Shown: positions 10,331 to 22,700 of the stretch, piece by piece
Numbering within the stretch: position 1 is the stretch's first letter
How the letters are laid out: the number at the start of each line of letters is the position of its first letter
Origin: Oreocharis arfaki
Taxonomy: Eukaryota; Chordata; Aves; Passeriformes; Paramythiidae
Length of the DNA stretch: 64,000 nucleotides
Direction of reading: 5' to 3'
NCBI GenBank assembly: GCA_013398015.1
Contig: VZRR01012583.1
Coordinates: 1-64,000, forward strand
Made by a program: the position numbers and the translations under genes
Notes under the pieces: model-generated
Seen by the model: only the letters and a program-made list of their open reading frames with translations
Told to the model about the DNA's origin: nothing
Databases searched by the model: none

Positions 10331-12270
10331 TTAGAAGGATTTCTGGAAGATAGATAGGTGGTACTAGTTTAAGGGAAGGGATAAAAAAATATTTCTCAAA
10401 GAACAGAAAGTTAAAAAAAGTATTGCCCTTATTTCTACATTAATGCGTGGGAGTTATTTGCAATAACATTTTCAGATGCCATATTCCTTTCCATCTGCAT
10501 TCTTCTAGTTCCACTAAGAAACATTTGAATTTCATGTCCTTGACATTCTGGTTTCTGTGTTTACAGAAGAAGGAAAGTAACATTGTTTGGACTGGTATTA
10601 TTTCTTGAACAACATGACAAAGAAAAGTTAACTTCACAGTGAAACTTTTCAAAGTGAGACAGTTTAGCACGTTCTTTTCTAATATTTGTTATTCCTAATG
10701 ATTCCTATTATGTGGAGTTATTTGTGCCTACTTTATTTGTTCTACCAGGAATTATTTTGGCTTTAAAGAGAGCAGCAGTCTATTCCACTGGCTCTGGCTT
10801 TTACCTAATGATCCAATAACTTGGTGAGTGTTTGATGTGTACATATTGTGTTTCAGGTCTCAGTGGGAAGTTGCCAAGACTTTTATTGAGTGGTAATATT
10901 TTCCTCTTGCTGGTTTTGGATTTCTCTAAGGATCAGCATTAAACACAGCATTTTCTGTTACAATTAGATTAAAGTGCCAGTGATTTGTTTTGCCTTCATT
11001 CAATTTTTTAATTAGGTCATTCCTTAAAAGGTTATCTTAATATAGTAAGTGCACTACCTCTATGAATGAGGCAAGCTGAATGATGCATGGATTTTTGCTG
11101 TTAGGGCTCTGTACAAAAGACTTTTAGAAAATTCCCATCCTGGCAGAAACAGCGATAAACTGCAAGTTACAGACTTCCTCACAAGTGAGAAGCTTGCTTG
11201 TAAGCAGTACCAAAAAATCACAGATGTGGAAAGAAAGTCCCTAATCTTTTGAGCTCAGAGGCTGATCTCCAGCAGCCTATTCCTGTTTTGGTCAGCAGTT
11301 TTATGTCGGCTTATATTAGTTAAGGATCTGTTTTAGGAGGCTGTACAAGTAACCACTTCAGGTTTAGTTTTCATTGTTACTACTGGATCCATGAACCACT
11401 TTCATAAACAGCAAGAAAATTTTGGTTGGTATATTTTTGTACTCTAGTAATGGATTTTGAATTATTTGAGTAGGTGGTTGTGACTCAGTGGGGTTTGTTG
11501 CAAAAAAAGTTACTGAAATCTTGCAAACCCTTTTAGGCTTAGCCTAAGTTGCAGTTTGTTCTTTGTTTGTTTGCAGTTCCTCTTCAATCTTCAAGTTTTC
11601 TCTCTCTAAAAATATAAAGAAATAACTGCAGATTGGCAAAATAAACACTCAGCCTTCAATAAACAGCTTTTAATAAGCTGCATGGATTATGTCCTTGTTC
11701 ACAGAATCATAGAAGCAGCAGTCTATATACCGTTTATCTTCTGTAAAGCTCAGTTTAATTATATTGCAACATGAAGTTATTTTTAAAAAAAGCTTCATGA
11801 AAGATTAATTTTTAATGCATTTTTACATGGGTGTTTGTAGTATAAAAAAGTATCTAACAGAGAAACTGCAAAACAGATAATATTTAAAATGTTTTCTTGT
11901 AATATGCCTTTAAAAACACCGCTGTGTGGGCTAGCAATTTGCACACTGATACCTTTAGTCTTTATCAGCCCAGTCATCCAGTAGACCTGAGCAGCAGATT
12001 CACAGGGAACTATAATATAGAGAATGAAAAGCTCAGATACAATAAACTACTAATGGATCAAAGTAGAAAAAAATATATAATCCATGATGGTAAACCCTTT
12101 AGTGTGTACTAAAGACTTTCATAGTTTTTGACTATCAGGGATCTAGTTTGGAGACTATTATCAAATCCTGGTGGATTCTGATCTTTCATTTACTGCAATA
12201 TTTGTAAAACAATATAAATAATATTTGATTGTTAGTTTTAAATAGTTTATTCATGCACTATTTCCTTCAG
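10331..12270. other. Unique AT-rich DNA, nothing recognised
   Basis: Nothing gene-like is visible. A short CACAGAATCATAGAA at 11701-11715 resembles a minus-strand CR1 tail, but no CR1 body follows. The segment ends in a pyrimidine tract TTTCCTTCAG at 12261-12270 that would serve as a splice acceptor for the next feature. Confidence 0.4.
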
Positions 12271-12498
12271 GCCACCATGGAGCTTGTAGAGTCGTGGTTT
12301 CCACCAGCCTTTCACACCCTTATTGTCTCACCTTGGCTGTGGCATGAACACCACAATGCCCCTGGCAGAGACCCCCTGAAGTGGTTTTCCTTGAAGCAGC
12401 GGCTCTGTGATTGGAAGCCCTCCCTTGGGATTGGGATTCTCCCCAAGGACACTTCCTGTGACTGAGAGCCCCTCACCTTCCCACTCCCCCATGCTCAA
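12271..12498 (+). other. Candidate exon with Kozak ATG and a 62-codon ORF
   Basis: A GC-rich island in AT-rich surroundings. It is preceded by an acceptor-like TTTCCTTCAG and followed by a donor-like GTGAGT (12499-12504). It starts with GCCACCATGG, a complete Kozak context. From that ATG (12277) an ORF runs to TGA at 12463-12465: 62 residues, beginning MELVESWFPP, with five tryptophans (7, 20, 22, 36, 46), Pro/His-rich, no signal peptide and no recognised domain. The stop lies 33 nt before the putative junction, close enough to escape nonsense-mediated decay. The frame is also open upstream to 12229. Alternatively this is a fragment of an unrecognised GC-rich retroelement whose signals match by chance. 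Confidence 0.3.
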
Positions 12499-14131
12499 GT
12501 GAGTGACTATTTTTGTGCTGGACACCCTGGGGTGATCCTTCAGTTTTTTGGGTGAGGCAAACTGAATAATGTCTCTGACTGGCAACACTGAACCTGTATC
12601 CTGTAAAATGGGACTGGAACATTGCTGTGGTTAACCCATTGTTAGTCAGTTTTGGCCTTTTGTTTTGGATGTGAATTACAGTTTGTCCCAGTTTTTTATC
12701 TGCATGGAGTTATTTTTGTTTACCTCCTTGTTAGCAGGGAGAAGTGGAACAAGAGAGGAGGCTCTGGAATATTTTCTCAGAGCAGCAAGTATCACAGCCA
12801 GAATTACTCTGTTTTCTTCTGCATCTGTCCCTGGATTTTAAGGCCACACTGTTCTTGAGGGATGTTTCATTTTTATTTCATTCTTGTAAACTTTGACACA
12901 TGTAGACATGTGCATGGAAACCTTGACACTAGGTGGAAATTTCAGCCTTCTACTGGATGGAATTTTAAAGGATATTTTAAAGCTTGTCCTGGTCTCTTGT
13001 CCTGGATTTTTTTTTTTTTTTTTTGGTTGGGTTCGGTTTGCCTTTTTTGTTCAAACCATTCAGTATTTGTAAATAATGCTCTGAGTAACTTCCATACAGG
13101 CACATAGTAACAATGTGATTGTTTACCCAGAAAAGGTTTCATTGGTGAGAATGAGTGGTGCAGTTAAGACTAAATACATGAAAAATATATATTTTTCATC
13201 TGTATGATTGTTCAGGAATGCTTTCTATTTTTTTTAAATAATGAATTTACTGCATCAGCCTTAAATGCACTTCTTCTCTAAGCACTTTCAGCTCTGAAGA
13301 CAAGAAAAAGAGTTGTCAGTCTTCACAAAGTGGAAACATGCGAAGTAGAAGGCTCGCTCACCCATGGCCCATCCAGTGTGACCAATTAAAGCATTCTATC
13401 CATCTATTTAGCATACCAAATTCAATCAAGCTATTTAATTAGTTGATGTTGCTATTAATTTTACAGCAAGCACTGATAGGGTATTAGGTGCTGTATAACG
13501 ATGCAAAAGAAAGATGTGATTCCTTCCTTAAAAGAGTGTAAGAGAGTCACAGAGACTCCACCAGCACACCAAGGCAGCTCCAGAGGAAGGTTCACCTTAA
13601 CAACAGGCTGGGAATTTCACTTGTTTTGTTTAAGTATCGGTTATTCTGGCGACACAGAATTTACAATCACGTTGAAACCTGGATGTGTAACCTTACAAGG
13701 CTGAATGAGACAAGCATTAGAGCTGATATGCAAAGGTGTCTGAAGGGAAGAGGAAAGCTGAGGAGAATTTTGGCTCTATTAGACAGAATCCATTAGAAAT
13801 TCACAGCTTCTAGACTAAACTGTGATCCCTATTGCTTGTTTTTATGTGACAATGTTTGCGTGAAAGGGCCAGGAGCCTCTCCTTTCTGTAGGAGAGAGCA
13901 GAAATATCTGAAGCTTCTAACTGACTTTGCTTGAGTGTATTACAGTGCAGCAATTGCAGTTGTTCCCTGGGACTGTCAGAGAGTGACTTCATGGAGGCTT
14001 TCAGTTGTGGGTGTCAGAAATTAGAGCTCAACACAGTGATATTTCTTTAACTGGTCTGCCCCAAGATTCCCTGAGATTCCCTGTAAACACTGATGTGTAT
14101 GTATATTTGCAGAGAGGTTTCAGCCACATGT
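12499..14131. other. Unique AT-rich DNA, nothing recognised
   Basis: Contains a 16-base T run near 13009-13024 and short chance ORFs only. 12600-12860 is somewhat less AT-rich and may belong with the preceding GC-rich segment, but no repeat family is recognised. Confidence 0.4.
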
Positions 14132-15211
14132 GTACCCAAACTGAAAAAAAAGAGAAAAAGCAAAACTAAACAAAAAGAAAGAAACAAACAAAAACCTGAG
14201 GAAAAATATGTCTTTTGAATTTCATTAAAGGGTCATTTTAATTTATAAGCACAGACTCTTAGTTCCAATATGCCCACAGTATGGGAACTATTATTATTCA
14301 CACTGGCAGAAGTAATACAAAAGTGTATATTCCAGTAAAATATCTGAAATAATAGAATGCCATACATCAAAATCTCTGAAAAAGTTACCCTTTTTAAAGT
14401 TCCTTTTCATTTGAGTATTGTGAGTTACAATACACCACTTTATTTTTAATTATTGATCTTTCCCTATTCTCTTCAGAAATGTGTATCGGCATGTAAGCAA
14501 AGTGTCCTTACTGGCAGTATTTGAGATTCGTGTTCATAAAGATTGCAGTATAGAAAAAAAAACAAAACAAAACAAAACAAAACAAGAACTGGCCAAGAAA
14601 TAAAAGGTTTGATTTTGTGAGAATGTTGGATTCAAAATAAGAAGTCCAGACTTTGCTACATGGCAAATCTGTCTGCAATATTTTTTTACATTTTGCATTT
14701 GCTGCAGAGACAGTGGATCAATAATTAAAAGAAGCTACAGAATATACAGATTAGCAACAGGAAGCAACATTCTTAAATACTGTTGAAGAACCAAGGGCCT
14801 GAAACACCTCTTGGTTTTAGCTGGTCTGTGTAAATGAGTGAGCAGATATATCCATGTGAAGAAAACCGTTCGTGTTAATTTAGTTCTGAGCTGTTCTGAT
14901 GGTTTGCTTTAATAGCACTTAACGAGGTGTCAGACCAGCAGGGAGGTCACAGTGAGGTTTAATGTGTGGTGGAGAGTACTACAGGATTTATGACTGTTAC
15001 CAGGTGAACAACATAGGTGACTAACATAGATTTTATTTACTAGAATTATGTCTGGGATTCTTATTTCTAAGCAAAAAGTTAAAATCTGGAAAAAACAGCT
15101 ATCAGCAGGTTAGGAAAGGTGATTACCCTAGAGAGAAAATGGAAGGTTTCTTAAAAATCCTAGAAGTCATTTGAGACTTTCTAGTTCATCAAGGAAAATT
15201 GGCGAGATACT
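14132..15211. repeat. Left copy of a duplicated contig end (1,080 bp)
   Basis: The same sequence recurs at 16033-17109. This copy ends at the last base before the N run. The differences seen are three fewer A in the run at 14554-14562 and one base (AAGAACTGG here, AAGAAATGG in the other copy), which accounts exactly for the length difference. It includes an (AAAAC)n stretch at 14554-14585. Confidence 0.97.
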
Positions 15212-16032
15212 NNNNNNNNNNNNNNNNNNNNNNNNNNNNNNNNNNNNNNNNNNNNNNNNNNNNNNNNNNNNNNNNNNNNNNNNNNNNNNNNNNNNNNNNN
15301 NNNNNNNNNNNNNNNNNNNNNNNNNNNNNNNNNNNNNNNNNNNNNNNNNNNNNNNNNNNNNNNNNNNNNNNNNNNNNNNNNNNNNNNNNNNNNNNNNNNN
15401 NNNNNNNNNNNNNNNNNNNNNNNNNNNNNNNNNNNNNNNNNNNNNNNNNNNNNNNNNNNNNNNNNNNNNNNNNNNNNNNNNNNNNNNNNNNNNNNNNNNN
15501 NNNNNNNNNNNNNNNNNNNNNNNNNNNNNNNNNNNNNNNNNNNNNNNNNNNNNNNNNNNNNNNNNNNNNNNNNNNNNNNNNNNNNNNNNNNNNNNNNNNN
15601 NNNNNNNNNNNNNNNNNNNNNNNNNNNNNNNNNNNNNNNNNNNNNNNNNNNNNNNNNNNNNNNNNNNNNNNNNNNNNNNNNNNNNNNNNNNNNNNNNNNN
15701 NNNNNNNNNNNNNNNNNNNNNNNNNNNNNNNNNNNNNNNNNNNNNNNNNNNNNNNNNNNNNNNNNNNNNNNNNNNNNNNNNNNNNNNNNNNNNNNNNNNN
15801 NNNNNNNNNNNNNNNNNNNNNNNNNNNNNNNNNNNNNNNNNNNNNNNNNNNNNNNNNNNNNNNNNNNNNNNNNNNNNNNNNNNNNNNNNNNNNNNNNNNN
15901 NNNNNNNNNNNNNNNNNNNNNNNNNNNNNNNNNNNNNNNNNNNNNNNNNNNNNNNNNNNNNNNNNNNNNNNNNNNNNNNNNNNNNNNNNNNNNNNNNNNN
16001 NNNNNNNNNNNNNNNNNNNNNNNNNNNNNNNN
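15212..16032. other. Assembly gap, 821 N
   Basis: An unbroken run of N. The long open frames that cross it (about 15171-16119, both strands) are artefacts of translating N. Confidence 1.
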
Positions 16033-17109
16033 GTACCCAAACTGAAAAAAAAGAGAAAAAGCAAAACTAAACAAAAAGAAAGAAACAAACAAAAACCTGA
16101 GGAAAAATATGTCTTTTGAATTTCATTAAAGGGTCATTTTAATTTATAAGCACAGACTCTTAGTTCCAATATGCCCACAGTATGGGAACTATTATTATTC
16201 ACACTGGCAGAAGTAATACAAAAGTGTATATTCCAGTAAAATATCTGAAATAATAGAATGCCATACATCAAAATCTCTGAAAAAGTTACCCTTTTTAAAG
16301 TTCCTTTTCATTTGAGTATTGTGAGTTACAATACACCACTTTATTTTTAATTATTGATCTTTCCCTATTCTCTTCAGAAATGTGTATCGGCATGTAAGCA
16401 AAGTGTCCTTACTGGCAGTATTTGAGATTCGTGTTCATAAAGATTGCAGTATAGAAAAAACAAAACAAAACAAAACAAAACAAGAAATGGCCAAGAAATA
16501 AAAGGTTTGATTTTGTGAGAATGTTGGATTCAAAATAAGAAGTCCAGACTTTGCTACATGGCAAATCTGTCTGCAATATTTTTTTACATTTTGCATTTGC
16601 TGCAGAGACAGTGGATCAATAATTAAAAGAAGCTACAGAATATACAGATTAGCAACAGGAAGCAACATTCTTAAATACTGTTGAAGAACCAAGGGCCTGA
16701 AACACCTCTTGGTTTTAGCTGGTCTGTGTAAATGAGTGAGCAGATATATCCATGTGAAGAAAACCGTTCGTGTTAATTTAGTTCTGAGCTGTTCTGATGG
16801 TTTGCTTTAATAGCACTTAACGAGGTGTCAGACCAGCAGGGAGGTCACAGTGAGGTTTAATGTGTGGTGGAGAGTACTACAGGATTTATGACTGTTACCA
16901 GGTGAACAACATAGGTGACTAACATAGATTTTATTTACTAGAATTATGTCTGGGATTCTTATTTCTAAGCAAAAAGTTAAAATCTGGAAAAAACAGCTAT
17001 CAGCAGGTTAGGAAAGGTGATTACCCTAGAGAGAAAATGGAAGGTTTCTTAAAAATCCTAGAAGTCATTTGAGACTTTCTAGTTCATCAAGGAAAATTGG
17101 CGAGATACT
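16033..17109. repeat. Right copy of a duplicated contig end (1,077 bp)
   Basis: Starts at the first base after the gap with the sequence found at 14132 and follows it to the base matching 15211. It then continues into unique sequence with ACCACAGGGAG. Together with the left copy this is the expected signature of two overlapping contig ends placed side by side. Confidence 0.97.
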
Positions 17110-20100
17110 ACCACAGGGAGAGAAGTTGGAGAAGGAGATTGGCTTTTTTTATAGTTTCATATCTCGGTAGTGAAGTCTAGAAAGGAAATCTCTCTTCTGT
17201 GATGAAAAGCCAAGATCTGTCTTCTCCAAGATGCTAAGTTTTTCCCTTCTCACAAGGTATACTATGTGAAAGTCACCAGCCTCATTTTAAAAGTTCATTA
17301 ACCTGCATGTGGGATCACTGATTTCTGTACACACAGGAGGGGCAGAGGGGTCCGTGACATTTCTCTTGAATAAGCTGTTGAGCATCTAAACACAAATGTT
17401 TAACGATGGGTCAGCCCTCCTCTTCTTGGACTAACAAGGGGAAGGGGTACACCAAATAAAAAAGTCCTTGATAATTTAGGTAAGGTAAGATGCACAGGGA
17501 CCATTAAAAATTCATTAGAAATCTTCAGTTAAGGGATACTTCTCCATGCCACACTTGAGACAGCCAGCTCAGGTCTGTTGCCAGTCCTGTGGGCCTGAGC
17601 ATGCTGAGCAGGACCACGTTCTGAGCAGTAACCTCTGAGCCCATGGCACAGTCAGTGCATGACCCAGCTAAAGCATCTATGAAGGATTGAGTTGTAGGTA
17701 AAATATAAGAACAAAGCTCAAAACATTCTGTATTGATTTCCTCACAACCTCTAGCTCGCACAGTGAGCATGGTGGTGCTGGGTTAACAGTTGGACTTGAG
17801 GACCTCAGATCCCAGCCTAAATGATTCTACTTTCCCTGGCTTCCACTTCCTGTATTCCCCCCGTCTCTAACACTTTTCCTTTCATCATCATTCCGCACTA
17901 CCCCAGGTATTTAAAATGAGGTTACACAGTGCAAACATCTTGGCTGTCCAATAAGCCATCATCTGTCCTACTTTGCTTTCTGATCCAGAAAGGTTATTTA
18001 GAGAACTAAACATTGTGTAATTCTGTTCTAGGAATTTCAGGAGAGACATTAAATTGCCTCATGAATAGGACCTGGTCCCTAGACCATGTCCTTTGCCAGT
18101 ATTATTATTATTATATAAACCCTCCCAAATTGTGAATGAAGGGTGGGTTATTTGGAAAATAAAATAAGGAACTATAAATATGAAAATAAAGTCTAAAAAT
18201 GTTTGAGTTTGGGAGGGTGAAGTAAAGCTCTATTGAAATCTCATAAGTTTGACTTATTTTGACTCCTTAACTCTAACATGTGTTTTTTCTGGTACTATTC
18301 ATGTTAGCTTAAGTGAATAAATGTCTTTATCTTCCTTATTAAATTATATTTTTGGTGAATTTTTAGGTGTATTTTTCTATGTCTGGAAAATATTTAGGAA
18401 AAAAGTAAATAATTACAATCTCATTTCATAACCATACATTTTTTTCTGCCGTCTATCACAGCAGAGTTATGTCACAAAAGAATACTAGGTAAACAAACAT
18501 TTAAAAGAATCACATCTAAAACACAAAATATCTTTTTCAAAATTCTGTACCTTGATTTTGTTTCTGGTTTAAGACATGTCAATGTCTTATTTCCCCATCA
18601 CTGAACGTTCTTCTCTATGGAGAAAAGGAAGGAAGACCCAATCAAACACTTGAATATTTTCACTTTGCACAGCGTGTTGTACTTCATTCAGAAGGACCCA
18701 CTTGAAATTCAAAATAGCACTTCACACTTAATCACCTTCCACACCACACAGGGTGTGCTGACGTTTGTGCTTATATAAGGAGCAGTTGTATAGATGGGAA
18801 TGAAGTATTTGATGTTTATTGATACAAACTAATACCCACGTGAGTCACACAAGACTACAGCCAAATAGAAAGCTTCTGGCATTTAGGGTTATGTTCTGCC
18901 CACAGGGACACCAAATTTCTGCTAATACACGAGTGCTTCTGGAGACAGAACTTGGCTCCATATTTCACAGAACTTCTGCTGAGTGGCAGCATGTGAAAAC
19001 GGGGATGTATTGAACTGTGTCCAGAAAGACTCATGTATTTAAGAGAGTCTTAACAGACACAAGTGAGAGGAAAATTGGTCTGAGAACACAATGAGGACAT
19101 GGAGTTGCTACTTAATTTTACCGATTTAGTCATCATGTTGGATCAAATAGGATCAAACAACTGAAAGGGTCAAAGTCCGTCTTCAAAGGGAAGTCCTAAT
19201 GGACAATATGAATTCCCTGGATGAAAATTAATTTGGAATTGGTTTGTGAAGTGTTTTCCAAGCATATTAAAGGACAGGCTCTGATCCCTTTATTTGGCAT
19301 GCTTTTGAAAAAAAAAAAAAAACAACAAACTGTTACATTCAAAACAATTATCCTTGTATTTTTTTCACATAATATTGGGTTCTGTGAAAAGGAGCATGTT
19401 AATACATCTCTTTGCCAGTGGAAGATCGATTTAAGCACAGTACTTAATAGCATTTAGTCCAATCTAGATTAGAACACCAAGTGATGAAATAATAGGTAAT
19501 TCTGCCTCCTCAAATATCTGGGCATTGAGCAAAATGTCTAGCAGGATTTCATTAAGCTCCTTTCAATGTCCAGCTTTCCGTTACTCAACAAATGCATTGC
19601 ATTTTTTCATACCCTTATTGAAAGGCTGGAGGAAAGTGTCCCTTTTGTACTGTGCCTTATTGAAAGGCAAATACTATCTTGGTGTTCTTACAGAACTCAT
19701 ATCTGTCGTCTTTGGGATTATTGTTAACTCATTACAGATAAGAGCATTTTTTGATATAGTAGGGTCTCTATATTTTTAATAGAAAATGTAAATGTTCATT
19801 CCTTATCAAAAGTGTTCATTCATAACATTTATATTTAATTTTTATGCCAATTAATTCTGTTCTTTGGAAAAACTTAATAGTGGCAGTAATAATTTTCAGC
19901 GTGGATGTAATCATTCTAAGCCTAGGTTTTTCATCTGTACATCTCTTTCTCCCTCTGTGTGCATGTTGCAGGTCCTGGGTGGATTCAAGGTGATAAGCTC
20001 TTGAGAGAACCATAATGTGATTATCTTGCAGAGAGGTGGTCGGATAAATAAGATTATCCATAACAAGCTTAGCTACCGATGAGTTCAAGCTGTGCTGATA

Positions 20101-22519
20101 CACAAAGTCCTGACACAATTGTAAGGTAATAACAGAAAAAATGAATGTTTGCAAAGGAGAGAGTGCTGCTTGAACTGCAAAACCTTCCATGATTAATGCA
20201 AACTCACCTAACAGCCTCTCACATAGAAGCTTTAGTGCATTTTCCACACTTCTTTCATAGACTATTCCAGGGCAAGCTTTAAGTCTCCTTATGCATATAA
20301 AAACTGGTTTTACTTAAAGTGAGATTATTTCTAAATTTACTTTTTGTTTGTTTGTTTGTTTATTTGTATGACTTGAAGAGCTGTGCAGCATTCCTTGGAG
20401 TTTGGAGTTATTTGTAATCGGTATCTGAAAATGAATTACTTTGATAAAATTTATTTATGATCATGTAGATCATAAAAATAGAGCAGGCTGTTCTCCTAAA
20501 CCATGAAGACACCAACTAAATGTCATCCACTCATGTTACATGAGGGACAGAGGGCATGATATTGAATTAGTTTGTAGGTACTATCCATTTCTGACTCTTT
20601 CTTGCATCATCTGTCTTTGACTCCCACAGTTCAGACACTCATGGCTCTTCTTTTCTCTTAATTACCCCAGCTCCACAAAAATGAGTGGAAAAATTGTTGC
20701 TGTGAACTCTACTCTAATCTGCAGTACCTAATTTAGCCTTTTGGATAAAAAAGAACGTATGTAACTGTTCTCTTTCATGTACCATTGTCAAGCACCAAGA
20801 AAGTTTATTATGACTTGTTTTCTAAAAGGAATGTTGTGAAAAAAAACTCCAGCATATACAGAAATTAAAATGTTTTTAAAGTAAAAAATATACAATTTCA
20901 GTATGGAAAAAGCAAAAAAGTTTTCTAAGCCAAGGTTTTCAAGTAGCAAGAGCAGATCCAACTTGAAACACCTTGATTTTCAGAAGCACAGTTTGTAGGC
21001 GTATTAAGAGCATTGGTTTTTCTGTCATGTCACAGTGCAGGAACTCAAAGGCAGGGGGAACTTTTGGCTAAAGAATATAGTTTAAGATAACCCATTTAGA
21101 GCCTGGAAAAATGCTCCAGGTCATGATAAAATCCATATTTTCTAAATGATATCTAAGGTGAGAGACATTTTCTGAGATGAAAATGCTTTGGGCTATTCAT
21201 CTCCTTGTGTCAAAGGAAGAAGGTGTTTTAACTAAAAGAAGCAGTGTCTTTAAGGCTCAATTAGGAGCAGAAAAACAACACCAGATATATGTATATTATT
21301 AATATGAAACAGGTAAAATTTATACCTTTTCTAACTCTGTAGTGGAAGACTCTGAAATAAATACTTGAGAAAAAGGTAAAATATGAAGGTGAGAAAAATG
21401 TAAAATATGCAGGTAAGAAAAAAAGACACATTAAATGAATTGATCAATTATTCTATGGAATTTATCTCTTAAAAAAGAGAAGGTAAGAAGAAGTCATCAT
21501 CTATCTCGACAGAAGAAAGACAACCTAATGATACTTCATTGCAGGTTTTATCTCCTAGAGCTTCTTTCTATTAAAAAACAGCAGAGGAGACGTCTAAACT
21601 TTACATTTAGTTCATCACAGGTTGTTAGGTGTTGCAAAGTTATTAGATAGCAGCTAGAACTTTGTTGTTGATGATGCATAATTTAAATAGGAATCATTTT
21701 GATTTCAGGCACCTGGAATGCCAGAACTCTTCAACAGCCTTAATACCAGGGTGGAACAATCATTTTATTACAGAAGTAAAAAGAAGAGGTTACTTTATAG
21801 ATTAGATTTTTTTTTTCCTGCAGTGTATGCTTTTATAAGCAAATCTCTAATCTACATGTATTAAAAAGTACCGATCCTACAGAGATGAGCCTTTTTGTAT
21901 AACTACGGAATTAAATTCACAATGTTATGTTTCTTTCTTAAACCAAAGCTAGGTTGTTTGGTTTTGGTTTCTCTTGGGGTTGTTTTTTTTCCCACAGTAA
22001 ATAACAACATATGAATTCCTCTAGCAATCAACAAACACATAGGGTAAACCTCAGTCGTTATTGCTTTTTTCTGACTATTTGAAATTCTCTCTTCTGACCA
22101 CAGGAGAAATTGACTCTTTTTTTAAAAACATCATTAATAATTAATAATTTTCATAAAAACGTCTTGTAGAAGGGAGAGAACTGTAGAGGAACATTCCTTT
22201 TCTTTGCTATATTGCTGCATGAACAGGGAACCGGGACGATTGTCTTTGTTCCTAAAGTGGTAAGTGAAAGTCTTTAAACAGTTCACAGTAGATACAGAAC
22301 TCAATATATCTGCACAAGAGTATGTTATTTTCGGTTGTTGTTTAAAAAGGTGCTCTGGAAGCTGTATGAAGCAGCGATAGCCTTGCAGCTAATTTTAGTG
22401 CAGGTGTGGTCAGAGCCAGACTCCTCTTGTTCAAAGGAGCAGGCAAATTGCTGTTAGCAGACCACTATAGAGGCTGTGGACGTGTCTGTTCATTAGTGTC
22501 TGCAGAGAAATGTGTGGCC
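17110..22519. other. Unique AT-rich DNA, nothing recognised
   Basis: No exon or repeat family is recognised. Simple repeats: (ATT)n at 18101-18115, an A run at 19307-19322, (TTTG)n at 20343-20362, a T/G-rich tract near 21951-21990. A 143-codon minus-strand frame at 19816-20247 contains a donor-like AGGTGAGT near 20210-20203, but it has no supporting acceptor or recognisable protein. Confidence 0.45.
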
Positions 22520-22700
22520 ATGTAGACAATCAGCATCCATGGTGAGGTTACATAGCTGCCACCTGGTACTCTAATGAGATGGAAGGCAATTAAAAATAAT
22601 TACCACTGCAAGCTCATTAAAATTCCGTAGGTTTGTTCAACTCTGGCCCCTCATAATTGCTGCAGAACATTTTAGTTTATCTCAAAAATTACATTGAAAC
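22520..22700. promoter_or_regulatory. Candidate conserved non-coding element with ATTA cluster
   Basis: An E-box-like CACCTG near 22560 is followed within 100 bp by repeated homeodomain-type cores: TAATGA, CAATTA, TAATTA and CATTAA at 22572-22620, and TAATTG near 22653. This texture is typical of developmental enhancers, but AT-rich DNA supplies such cores by chance and conservation cannot be judged here. Confidence 0.2.

Noticed and set aside
11701..11715. CACAGAATCATAGAA, like a CR1 tail
   Set aside because: No CR1 body follows on either side; too short to call.
15171..16119. Open frames of about 300 codons on both strands
   Set aside because: They run through the 821 N; almost every residue is undefined.
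19816..20247. 143-codon minus-strand ORF with an internal AGGTGAGT donor-like site
   Set aside because: No matching acceptor upstream, no recognisable domain, and the donor sits inside rather than at the end of the frame.
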